From assembly GCA_016711045.1 (NCBI GenBank), contig JADJTT010000002.1:806001-870000 (forward strand): a stretch of DNA of 64,000 nucleotides, in the 5' to 3' direction. This DNA comes from Saprospirales bacterium. GTDB taxonomy: Bacteria > Bacteroidota > Bacteroidia > Chitinophagales > Saprospiraceae. Under the pieces are notes generated by a model, which ran no database searches, was not told where the DNA came from, and was given only the letters and a program-made list of their open reading frames with translations. The translations under genes were made by a program, and so were the position numbers. The first letter of the stretch is position 1; each line of letters starts with the position of its first letter. Below are positions 27,788-36,129 of the stretch, in pieces.

Positions 27788-28234
27788 TCAGTTTGTACTG
27801 TTATTGGGCGCGTTCGGCGTATAGAGCAAATTGATGGACTCCTGGCGAAGTCCCAGCTTTTCTGAATAAGAAGCCCCGGCAAAGTAGGTCGAGGTAAACA
27901 TCCCAATACCATCCATGATGGAATTGGACACGTTCTTGCCTCCAATTACCGACTGCAACACGGTGCGGTAGTACACCGAAGCACGATAGGCAACCTGGTA
28001 TGCCGGAGAACCCTGAGGCAGGCTCTGAAGCAGGTTGTTTATCTGCACCATGTGAGCCTCCAATAAGACCTGCGCTTCCGAAGAACTAACGAATGAAGTC
28101 TTCAGCGCCCCGTATAGTTCAGGCTGAGTGCTGGTCGCCAATCCCTGCGCCTGCCCTTTCCCTACACCTATCATCAAAAAGATGCAGAGAAATAACAGTG
28201 CAGATAATGCAACTTTGAAATTCCCTTTTTTCAT
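27788..28234 (-). CDS. Small secreted protein, cassette copy 1
   Basis: A 148-residue protein with a signal peptide (about 1-29, ending GQAQ). I do not recognise the family. The mature part is mostly helical by composition, with conserved blocks VLLEAHMVQINNLLQSLPQG, AYQVAYR, YYRTVLQSVIGGKNVSNSI and LGLRQESINLL. It has no Cys and no T9SS tail. It is first in each of three tandem cassettes, 63 bp before a giant HYR protein (33 bp in copy 2), so it probably works with that protein, for example as a chaperone, cap or co-secreted subunit (inference). Near-identical to the gene at 42116-42562. Confidence 0.7.
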   Translation of the reverse strand: MKKGNFKVALSALLFLCIFLMIGVGKGQAQGLATSTQPELYGALKTSFVSSSEAQVLLEAHMVQINNLLQSLPQGSPAYQVAYRASVYYRTVLQSVIGGKNVSNSIMDGIGMFTSTYFAGASYSEKLGLRQESINLLYTPNAPNNSTN

Positions 28235-28286
28235 GAGATCGAAGTTTTAAGTTAGAAATAGAATGATTACGAATTAACTAAAATAC

Positions 28287-28330
28287 AAATAGGGCATAGC
28301 CTAATGCATTCATCGGCTCATGCCCTATTT
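28287..28330 (-). promoter_or_regulatory. Leader hairpin upstream of small gene, copy 1
   Basis: The arms aaatagggcatagcc and ggctcatgccctattt (28287-28301 with 28315-28330, one bulge) lie about 50 bp before the small-gene start. Equivalent hairpins stand before the other two small genes (35563 and 42629). T-rich sequence follows on minus. It could be a terminator or a transcript-leader attenuator. Confidence 0.5.
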
Positions 28331-28770
28331 GGCAAAAGATCTTACAAAGATGTTCTTTGTAGAGTCTATTCACGAGAATATTATTTGTTAGTATCCGACA
28401 GTTCATCTTTATGGGGTGAACCTGTCGGGAAAGTTGCTAATAATTCCTTGATTTATATATATACCGACGACTTGCCCATTGGACTTGCCAATCGAGAATT
28501 TCAAAAGTTCTCCCCTGATCTCGGTATACGGTTTTTGGAAAGTAAAAATTGGAGAGGCCGGAAAGCGGTTTTATATCGCCTTTTTGGTATTCTTGAGCCT
28601 CTCTTGCGATCAGGTAGGACAAATATAGAATACTTCGTTTTAAAATTCTACTATTTTGAGACTTTAGTTCTAAATAGTACTAAAAATTTTGAAATTTTCC
28701 ACCCTCTGCACACATACCTGTTCGCACACTTCCCGCTAGCGAAATACCAGAATTAACGTAATGACTGACT
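28331..28770. other. Intergenic spacer between cassettes 1 and 2
   Basis: An AT-rich stretch of about 440 bp with no convincing gene. A 150-codon plus-strand frame (28304-28756) begins inside the leader hairpin and resembles no family I know. The promoter of cassette 1 is likely within this spacer. Confidence 0.4.
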
Positions 28771-28777
28771 TCAAAAT

Positions 28778-28860
28778 AAAAAGCCCCTCTCCACCAAGGC
28801 GGAGAGGGGCATATCCCAAAAACCGATTTAAGTCTTGGAGGGGCGAAAGACTTTTCGCCC
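28778..28860 (-). terminator. Terminator after giant gene, copy 2
   Basis: The stem gcccctctcc/ggagaggggc (28783-28792 with 28801-28810) is followed on minus by T5. Nearer the stop is a small hairpin gggcgaaa/tttcgccc (28841-28848 with 28853-28860). The whole 3' block is nearly the same as at 36038-36122. Confidence 0.8.
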
Positions 28861-28867
28861 TTACCGA

Positions 28868-31800
28868 TTATTCGATGATAACCATCTTCTTCGTTGCGCT
28901 GTGGGTCGGCGTATCCAGTTGATAGTAGAGGACACCAGTAGGGGCGAAAAATCTTTCGCCGCTACCAAGGCGTACTTCGTTGTAGCCTTTTGCATACTCA
29001 CCAGCTACCGTAGCCAGTACTTTTCCGGATACATCCATTACCGTCAGCGTAGCGGTGCTTGCTTCGGGAAGCGTAAAGCCGATTACCGTTTCACCCTTGA
29101 ACGGGTTCGGTACGTTCTGGTACAGGGCAAAACCGGTTGCCTCTGTGCCGTTGAACATCAGGTTGACATCGAGCAGTTCGCTGTTGCCGTTATAGGCTTC
29201 AGCTGCGGTGTAAGCCGAGCTTACGCCGAACACTTCGCTCAATGCTACATCTGCATTGGCTTTCACTACCAGGCTGAACAGTACTTCGCCTTGTGCCAGG
29301 GCACGAGCCTCGGATACGTTCCAGCTGGTCGTCAGCACGCCTTCTTCCAACAGCATACCGAAGTTCTCCTGACCTGCTACACCAGCTGCCAGATCTGCGA
29401 TCTCGATAGCTTCGGTGTTGTAGTTCAGGGTGAACTGGTAGCCCAACAGGTCGATGGCTTCTGTGGTGAAGTCAACCGTGTAGGTCTTGCCAGCCTTCAG
29501 TTGCTGATCTTGTACGTTGATATTCATCGAGCCGTTGAACGTGCGGTCTTCTACGTCGCCGTTAAGGTTTGCAGCGGCAGAGCCGTTTACATCACCCACT
29601 TTCACACCAACGAAGTCCGCGTTCAGGTCGCTCGAGTTCAGGTTGTTGTAGTTGATCACTTCCGGGAACGTAGCTGCGAACGGATTCGCAGGGTTCGGGA
29701 ACACATAGTCCTTGTTGACAAAGCGCCAGGACGTGTTGTTCGGGAAGCCCGGTTCGATCTGCAGGATCACTTTGCGGATGTTCACCATGTCGAGCGTGGT
29801 TACGCTGTTTGACTTGTTGGCATCGGCAGCAATCATTTTGTACGGAGAATCCAGCAATTGAATGCCCAAAATGTGGCGGCTGATCAGCACGAGGTCCCAG
29901 GTAGTTACCCCGTTGCTCGGGTTCAGATCCAGTTCCGGAGCTACGGTGTAGTCACCTCCTGAGGTCAAGGCATTGAAGGAGAAGTTACCGTTGTTGTCCG
30001 TGAAGGATGCAAACAGACCACCGTTGATTTCCACGTTCACTCCTTCTACTCCTACCTGGCCTTCCGTAGCAATCGCACCGGCCACCGCAATAGTGACGCT
30101 ATTGCAGGAGAACATATTGTCCTGTACCACGACGAAGGTCTCGCAGTAATCCTGATTGCCATAGATGTCCGTTACCCAAATCTGTACCGGCTGCTGACCG
30201 AGGTCATCGCAGGTGTAGATGTGGCTCAGGTCGGTTACATCCGGCGAGAAGCTGAACGAGGTGATCGGACCGCAGTTGTCGAAGGAACCTTCGTCAAATG
30301 CATCGGCCCATACTTCTACCATACCCGTCTGCATGATCTCGACCACGAGGCCATTGTCGCACAGCGGAGTCGGCTTCTTGCAGTCTTCCACTACGATCGT
30401 GATCGTATGATAGCCTGTGTTGCCACAGTTGTCGGTTACGGCATACGTTACATCGTATTCGCCTACACCTACATTCGGGATAACTACGTCGCCCGTGATG
30501 TTGTTGAAGGAACCGAAGTCGCCTGTGATGTCTACGTCAAATGCCAGCGAGCAATCGTCGTTGATATCCGGGTAAGGCAGCGTGATATTGGTGTTGCAAT
30601 CCGTATCCGTGATACAGCCGTCGATCGCCGGGATCGTGAAGGCAGGAGCCTCGTTGTCGATCACCTTGATCACCTGCTTGTAGCTGATGTAGCCGTCAGG
30701 GGTGCCCGGGTTGCCGGTCGAGTTGTATCCATCGCGGAATGTGCGGCAATCTTTGTCGCCGTCGCCATCCCAATCCTGGTTCAGGTTGCATTCTGCTTTG
30801 CCTGTTTCCAGGTATGCATCGTAGCCGAAGTCGTCATAGATACACCAGTTGATCACGTTCCAGGTACGTACAATCTTGTAGCACGCATCCGGTACGATCG
30901 TGAAGAGCTGGTCTGCGTGCGATACGCCGATCAATTCACACTCGTCGTGGAAGATCTTCGGTTCGCCCGTATCCGGCAACTGGCCGTTGGTGCACTGGCC
31001 CGTGAAATCAGCCGGGAATTCAACGACCCAGTCAGATTTGTGGGTGACCGTGATGGTCTGTGTGCAGGAAACCTGGCCGTTAGCATCGCTGGCCGTCCAC
31101 TTGCGCGTGATCGAACCTTCGGTACAGTTGTTCAGGTTCACCGTAACGGTGTATACCTCATCGTAGTCGCAATTATCGTAGAACTGCGGGAAGCCAAAGC
31201 CGCCCAGCACGCTATAGTTGCCCTGGCTCACGCCGGAAGCGTAGGTATTCAGATACGTATCGCAGTTGATCGTCTGGTTGGCCGGGCAGAACAGGGTCAC
31301 AGGCGGGATCTTGTCGGTTACGCCTACCGTCACCATACAGGTGTTGAAGGAACCTTCGAAGATCGGGTTGCCCGGGAACAGGAACACCGAACCATCGGGC
31401 AGCGTAGCGCCCGGTACCGTTGTCGGATCGAAATCCAGTACGAGTACCACTACCATGTTGTCCCCAACTTCGTCGCAGCAATATTCCAGCGTCTTGTAGT
31501 ACTGGTAGAAGTACGGCGGGGTGAGGAACGGATTCATCTTGGCTGCGTAGAAGAATACATCGCCGCAGTTGTCATATGAACCGTCATCCAGGTTTTTGGC
31601 AGGCAGGATGCTGCAGCCTTCGCCCGAACCACCACTGTTTGTCAGGGCCAGTTCTGTGATCTCGTCACAGATCGGCACCGGTGGTACTTTGTCGATTACG
31701 GTGATGTTGTAGATGCATTCGCTCTGGTTGCCGCACACATCCATAAAGGTGTGACGAACCGTGTATTGTGCGTTGTTGGTCGGCGGGTTGTCCGCGATCA

Positions 31801-34800
31801 GTTCTACGTTGGTGAAGGTACCTCCGTTGCCGTTGATCGTCTGGAGCAGCGTGCCTGCGCCAAGCGTCCACAGTTCGGTCTTGTAACTTGCCGGATTTAC
31901 GCTGGAGCAGTTGTCGCCCGTCACATTCAGCGCCGGGATCACTACGTTACCCGTGCAGACGGAGTGCGGGCCACCCTGGCTGTAGTAGCCCTGGTAAACA
32001 TTGATCGTCAGCGGAGCCGTCGGGCAAACAACCGTCGGGCCGGTTTGGTCAGCCACTTTGATCAATTGATCATAGTGCATTTGCTCAACCGTGCACCAGT
32101 CGATGATCAACCACTTGCGCAGGACCTTGAAGGTACCTTCGCAGATAGGGATCACTATATCCTCATACGAAGCGGTCATTTCGCAGATATCCTCATTCAC
32201 AAACGGTAAGCCGGTGATGGTGATTCCACCGGTTTCACTTGGATCTGGATAGCCGTTGCCGTTGGTATCCCAACCGTTGCCGGAGCAATCCAGTGCAGGA
32301 TTGTTGACCCCGTCATAAGAAGGCGGCACTTCGATGTCAGCAAGCGTCGGACGAACACGTGTGATCGTTTGTGTGCAGCTAGCCTTGTTGCCACTTTGGT
32401 CGGTAGCCGTCCATATGCGGGTAATTGTCTGGCTCTCTCCGTCGCAAGTACCGTTCTGGATGGTTTCGACAAAGCTCAGATCGACCACTGTACAGTTGTC
32501 GGTCGGTTCGATCAGGTCGGCCTCAAACAGGCTCGAGTAGGTGATATAACCGTTCCATACCCGAGGCGTGAACGCAGCGCCCCAAGGCGTGTTTGCGGTC
32601 GAACCGAGGGTTATGGTGAGGTTGCCATCGGTGAAGCTTTGGTTGGCGCCGGTACCGTTGGTATAGCTTTGTGCAGCCGAAAGGGCGTGCAGTGCCACAC
32701 CCCAGGTGCCCGCAGGAATAACGAAGTTGGTCGGCGCCGCGGTGATTACCGGGCCCCCAATAACCGCACCTGCAAACGGACCGGTCGTTGCATCAGCCTG
32801 AGCCACCAGGGTCCAGCCCGTTGCGCTTCCGGTGTTCCCTACATAGGTGCCGGGGCGGAGATAAACGTCGACCATGGTTGCACCGGAGACGTTCATACCG
32901 AGTTCGGTTACCGTCACGTCGCTACCGGTCATGTTATTCACATCAAACCATACCATACCGCCTGAAGCGTTCCCATTGTTGGGCGCGTTGACGGTGGCCA
33001 GGGTTGCAGGAGGCGAACCAATAGATATTTGCGGATGCGGATGATCCGGGAAATCCTGAGTACAGGAAATATCGAAATCAAGGCACTCGATGATCGGCTT
33101 CAGTTTGTCTTCGATTTTGACCGAGCCCCAGCACTTGTTGCCGGTATCCGGATCCGTAACGCGGACCGTCTTGGTCTTTCCTACATCCGAGCAGCAAACC
33201 TGGTTGCCCGTGGGGAAACCAAACTGGTTCAACACTTCTACTATATAGTCGTCATAGCAATGGTATGGACCGCCTTCCAGGATCATGTCCGCGAGTATTT
33301 CTACACAGCCCGTCTCATCAAGGCTGATCTGTACGTTGTCGTTGCAGGCCATTGTCTGCGTCGGGTTCGGGAATTCAAGCACCGTAATATTGTAGCTGCA
33401 GTTTGCGGTAAGACCACCAGCGTCCGTAGCGGTGAAGGTCATGCCTACCGTGCCGATCGGGAATTCGTCGCCGCACTCATAGGGCAGACCCGTTGCCGGG
33501 TTGAGCTCCGAGTTGTTGGTCAACGGAACCTCATCGATGAAGATGTTTCCGTTCGGGTGGAACAGCCCCACATAGGCAAAACCAATGCTGGCCATTGTCT
33601 GAGGTGCGGTAATTCCGCAGGAAGGTGCGGAAATGTAGGTCGGGAATGTTTCCCCGGTTTGGTTCTGACCGGCCGGACCGAATGGGGCCACCGGCAGCAC
33701 CGCCAATTCTACTACAAAGGTCGAACCCGCCGCGATCTGGATCGGTGCGTCAAACGGGATAGTGCCATAGGTGCCGTTACCCGTCAGGTTCACTGTCTTC
33801 TGGCCAAGCAGCGTCAGGTTGGCCAGGGTGAAGGCGCCATTCAATTGGTGGATCCGAGCCGTAAACGCCGTATTGTTGGCATTTACGATCGCGGTGGTCA
33901 CACTCTGGATCAAAAAGTCCGTAGTGACACCCATCGCGTTGAGGTTGTACACCCGCCAGTAGCTGGTCGGGGCTATGTAACATGCCAGTGCACCTGCCGG
34001 ATCGATCGCCGTGCTGTTGTACTGAACCAGCGACTGAAGCGGGCCAGCATATGGGCAGTTGTCGACGGCTTTCACGTCGCACTGGACAAAGGCGGCGCAT
34101 GCACCCGGATCCAGGTTGACAATAATGTCGGCCGGACATGGCGCAAAGGTCGGCGGTTCGATATCGTTCACCGTTACCGAGAACGAGCAGCTAGCGAAAC
34201 CGGAAGTGGCTGTCACTACGGTCGTACCCGAGGGGAACACGCTGCCCGAAGGCAGGTTCGGGCTAATCGTATAAGAAGTACATGTACCCTGATCGATGGT
34301 GTAGTTGACAACCGCACCACATTCACCCGGGTCGTTATTTACAGTGATGTTGGGAGGGCAAACCAATGCGCAAGGAGGAGGAAGCAGGAACTGAATGCAC
34401 TGGCCGGCTGCAACTACTCCGGTCTGGTTGAAACCAAGCTGGGTAATGCCCGTACCTGCAGGACCTGCGATACCTATCGTTGCACCGTTGCCGCTCAATC
34501 CGTTGATGTCGAAATAGCGGAACTGGATGATATTGCTCGTTTCGAACAGGATCACCTCGAAATCAATCGCGTCCGTGCCGCCAAAGAACGGCTTGACCCA
34601 TTGAATTACGAAATGCCGGTTGGGCGCCACGCCAAAGGTTTGCGTGAAAATACCAGGCGCGCCGTTCAGGTCATCCCAATACGGGAAAATACCATTTTGA
34701 CCAACAGCCAAAGCGGCGTTGGTAAATGGCGCACCCGCGATAGACGTACCCGGGAAGGTCATAAAGCCGTTGGTCGTCACGTTGGCCGTCGTCTGGTTAA

Positions 34801-35029
34801 CTCCGTAGAAGTTGAAGGTAAAGGGAAGACCAATGGCGATCGCCAGGTCGTCGCCGGCAGAACCGGCCACCAGCGTACCTGTCGTTTGAATGTTCTCGTA
34901 TGCGTTGCCGCAGGCGGAGACCACATACTGCGCTTGAACTGCCTGGCTAAATACCAGGGGCAGGATCAGCGCCACTGCCCACTTCAGCAGTTTTGATGCA
35001 GGCGTTTGTGTAATGCTATTATTTTTCAT
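28868..35029 (-). CDS. Giant secreted HYR-type protein, cassette copy 2 (diverged)
   Basis: A 2053-residue protein with a signal peptide ending at about residue 33 (AVQAQ). It shares most of its body with copies 1 and 3 but differs in two modules. The N-terminal domain (about 34-215) is a different beta-sandwich with IGLPFTFNFYGVN and TNGFMTFPGTS, and the P-domain-like insert is replaced (about 640-830) by another beta-rich module (DVYLRPGTYVGNTG, FVIPAGTWGVALHAL). HYR-type repeats follow, then a CnaB-like module, dockerin-type loops (DLNPSNGVTTWD about 1700; DANKSNSVTTLD about 1740), a cohesin-like domain (about 1835-1966) and a T9SS type A tail (1967-2053). The last ~1200 residues are almost identical to the other copies, which points to gene conversion or recent duplication with module swapping. 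Confidence 0.87.
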   Translation of the reverse strand: MKNNSITQTPASKLLKWAVALILPLVFSQAVQAQYVVSACGNAYENIQTTGTLVAGSAGDDLAIAIGLPFTFNFYGVNQTTANVTTNGFMTFPGTSIAGAPFTNAALAVGQNGIFPYWDDLNGAPGIFTQTFGVAPNRHFVIQWVKPFFGGTDAIDFEVILFETSNIIQFRYFDINGLSGNGATIGIAGPAGTGITQLGFNQTGVVAAGQCIQFLLPPPCALVCPPNITVNNDPGECGAVVNYTIDQGTCTSYTISPNLPSGSVFPSGTTVVTATSGFASCSFSVTVNDIEPPTFAPCPADIIVNLDPGACAAFVQCDVKAVDNCPYAGPLQSLVQYNSTAIDPAGALACYIAPTSYWRVYNLNAMGVTTDFLIQSVTTAIVNANNTAFTARIHQLNGAFTLANLTLLGQKTVNLTGNGTYGTIPFDAPIQIAAGSTFVVELAVLPVAPFGPAGQNQTGETFPTYISAPSCGITAPQTMASIGFAYVGLFHPNGNIFIDEVPLTNNSELNPATGLPYECGDEFPIGTVGMTFTATDAGGLTANCSYNITVLEFPNPTQTMACNDNVQISLDETGCVEILADMILEGGPYHCYDDYIVEVLNQFGFPTGNQVCCSDVGKTKTVRVTDPDTGNKCWGSVKIEDKLKPIIECLDFDISCTQDFPDHPHPQISIGSPPATLATVNAPNNGNASGGMVWFDVNNMTGSDVTVTELGMNVSGATMVDVYLRPGTYVGNTGSATGWTLVAQADATTGPFAGAVIGGPVITAAPTNFVIPAGTWGVALHALSAAQSYTNGTGANQSFTDGNLTITLGSTANTPWGAAFTPRVWNGYITYSSLFEADLIEPTDNCTVVDLSFVETIQNGTCDGESQTITRIWTATDQSGNKASCTQTITRVRPTLADIEVPPSYDGVNNPALDCSGNGWDTNGNGYPDPSETGGITITGLPFVNEDICEMTASYEDIVIPICEGTFKVLRKWLIIDWCTVEQMHYDQLIKVADQTGPTVVCPTAPLTINVYQGYYSQGGPHSVCTGNVVIPALNVTGDNCSSVNPASYKTELWTLGAGTLLQTINGNGGTFTNVELIADNPPTNNAQYTVRHTFMDVCGNQSECIYNITVIDKVPPVPICDEITELALTNSGGSGEGCSILPAKNLDDGSYDNCGDVFFYAAKMNPFLTPPYFYQYYKTLEYCCDEVGDNMVVVLVLDFDPTTVPGATLPDGSVFLFPGNPIFEGSFNTCMVTVGVTDKIPPVTLFCPANQTINCDTYLNTYASGVSQGNYSVLGGFGFPQFYDNCDYDEVYTVTVNLNNCTEGSITRKWTASDANGQVSCTQTITVTHKSDWVVEFPADFTGQCTNGQLPDTGEPKIFHDECELIGVSHADQLFTIVPDACYKIVRTWNVINWCIYDDFGYDAYLETGKAECNLNQDWDGDGDKDCRTFRDGYNSTGNPGTPDGYISYKQVIKVIDNEAPAFTIPAIDGCITDTDCNTNITLPYPDINDDCSLAFDVDITGDFGSFNNITGDVVIPNVGVGEYDVTYAVTDNCGNTGYHTITIVVEDCKKPTPLCDNGLVVEIMQTGMVEVWADAFDEGSFDNCGPITSFSFSPDVTDLSHIYTCDDLGQQPVQIWVTDIYGNQDYCETFVVVQDNMFSCNSVTIAVAGAIATEGQVGVEGVNVEINGGLFASFTDNNGNFSFNALTSGGDYTVAPELDLNPSNGVTTWDLVLISRHILGIQLLDSPYKMIAADANKSNSVTTLDMVNIRKVILQIEPGFPNNTSWRFVNKDYVFPNPANPFAATFPEVINYNNLNSSDLNADFVGVKVGDVNGSAAANLNGDVEDRTFNGSMNINVQDQQLKAGKTYTVDFTTEAIDLLGYQFTLNYNTEAIEIADLAAGVAGQENFGMLLEEGVLTTSWNVSEARALAQGEVLFSLVVKANADVALSEVFGVSSAYTAAEAYNGNSELLDVNLMFNGTEATGFALYQNVPNPFKGETVIGFTLPEASTATLTVMDVSGKVLATVAGEYAKGYNEVRLGSGERFFAPTGVLYYQLDTPTHSATKKMVIIE

Positions 35030-35062
35030 GAGTTAGTTTTTGAATGTAAATAAAATGCGGAA

Positions 35063-35494
35063 TCAAATGGTCAATAATACGAGAGACTCCGCACGCAAAC
35101 TGTTGATCTGGGAAACGGGCGTATTTACGTAATCCGGATATTGGAATAGCGTAAAGCCATTTTTAATGGAATCCGGGACATTCTTTCCGGATTGCAATCC
35201 CGACAAGATCATGGTGTAAAACGTGTAGCTCGTTTCAGCTGTCTTGTATGCCTGAGTTCCAGGTGTCAAGGTGCTAAGAAACGTTTTCAGCGATACGCAG
35301 TATGGCTCCAAAATGGCAATCCCCTGGGATGCTTGTACATAAGTAGGGGCAACCACCGCACCATCTGTAGTAGGCGTGGAGGGGGGAGAATAGGATGTAG
35401 TAACCTGGGCCTGGCCCTGCGCCACCACAAAGAGCATTAGCGTTAAAGTCGAAAATAGTCCCAACAGGACCATTTTAATCCTTGCTTTTCTCAT
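35063..35494 (-). CDS. Small secreted protein, cassette copy 2 (diverged)
   Basis: A 143-residue protein with a signal peptide (ending GQAQ, about residue 29). It is a distant paralogue of the copy 1 and 3 small proteins: the same spacing of an ILEPYCVSLKTFLSTLTPG block, AYKTAETSY, FYTMILSGLQSGKNVPDSI and a final SLRAESLVLL. The N-terminal mature part is a Pro/Thr-rich stretch that the others lack. Family unknown to me. It diverges along with the replaced modules of its giant partner, which is what co-evolving partners would show, although neutral drift could do the same. Confidence 0.65.
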   Translation of the reverse strand: MRKARIKMVLLGLFSTLTLMLFVVAQGQAQVTTSYSPPSTPTTDGAVVAPTYVQASQGIAILEPYCVSLKTFLSTLTPGTQAYKTAETSYTFYTMILSGLQSGKNVPDSIKNGFTLFQYPDYVNTPVSQINSLRAESLVLLTI

Positions 35495-35562
35495 GAGATC
35501 GAAGATTTAATGAATGAATTAGTGAATTCTGCTTTGTGTTCGAGATTATCATTTATAAACAA

Positions 35563-35597
35563 AAAGGCATCAGTTCCATAGCGGAACTGATGCCTTT
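35563..35597 (-). promoter_or_regulatory. Leader hairpin upstream of small gene, copy 2
   Basis: A perfect 15-bp stem (aaaggcatcagttcc 35563-35577 with 35583-35597) followed on minus by T5. It lies about 70 bp before the small gene. The flanking box with cgagatt/ataaac recurs at the copy 3 leader (about 42607-42628). Confidence 0.6.
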
Positions 35598-36037
35598 AAC
35601 GGACACCATTTTACCCTGCATTGAAGCTTGGTAAGATTGAATCATGAGTCATAGTTTGTTAGTAGGAGGCCTAAGCCTCTCTTATGCGCAAAAATATACA
35701 CGTCTCGCCAAACTTTGGCAAAGGAAAAATCGATCTGATCTCGAAAACACAAATAGCTTCCTTTTAAAAAAGGAGGCTAAGGTTTAATGCACGTAATCCG
35801 GTTGTTGGGAAAAATAAAACGGAGGGAATGTAAATACTCCTGTGCTCATGTGTTTTCGGATTACAATTAAGTTCTTTTTCCAATATAGTCTTCTCACAAA
35901 AGAACACTACAAAGGTCGTCTAAAGTGCGCCAAGAAGTATACCCTGAATAGGGTATTTTTTTTTAAAAAACAGCAATTTCTATATAAACGAAGCTTGTTG
36001 TTCCAGGCCAGCCTTCGCTAAAGGTCAGGTGCGGCCA
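35598..36037. other. Intergenic spacer between cassettes 2 and 3
   Basis: About 440 bp, AT-rich, without a convincing gene. On the minus strand a 30-codon frame starting at the ATG near 35645 runs into the leader hairpin; it may be chance. The cassette 2 promoter should lie here. Confidence 0.4.
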
Positions 36038-36122
36038 TAAAAAAGCCCCTCTCCACCAAGGCGGAGAGGGGCATATCTCAAAAACCGATTTAAGTCTTGG
36101 AGGGGCGAAAGACTTTTCGCCC
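36038..36122 (-). terminator. Terminator after giant gene, copy 3
   Basis: The stem gcccctctcc/ggagaggggc (36045-36054 with 36063-36072), with a T-run on minus, and the small gggcgaaa hairpin nearer the stop. Nearly identical to the block at 28778-28860. Confidence 0.8.
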
Positions 36123-36129
36123 TTACCGA

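Larger units (their letters stand above)
21794..28234 (-). repeat. Cassette copy 1 of a triplicated two-gene unit
   Basis: The small secreted gene and giant HYR gene here are nearly identical over about 6.4 kb to copy 3 (36130-42562), including the 63-bp spacer, and partly to copy 2 (28868-35494). All are direct repeats on the minus strand. Copies 1 and 3 also share the P-domain-like insert that copy 2 lacks. Confidence 0.85.
28868..35494 (-). repeat. Cassette copy 2 of the triplicated two-gene unit
   Basis: Direct repeat of copies 1 and 3 over most of the giant gene, with two replaced modules and a diverged small gene. The spacer between small and giant genes is 33 bp, not 63. Confidence 0.8.

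Noticed and set aside
28304..28756. 150-codon plus-strand frame in the cassette spacer
   Set aside because: It begins inside the leader hairpin and has no recognisable family, signal peptide or Shine-Dalgarno.
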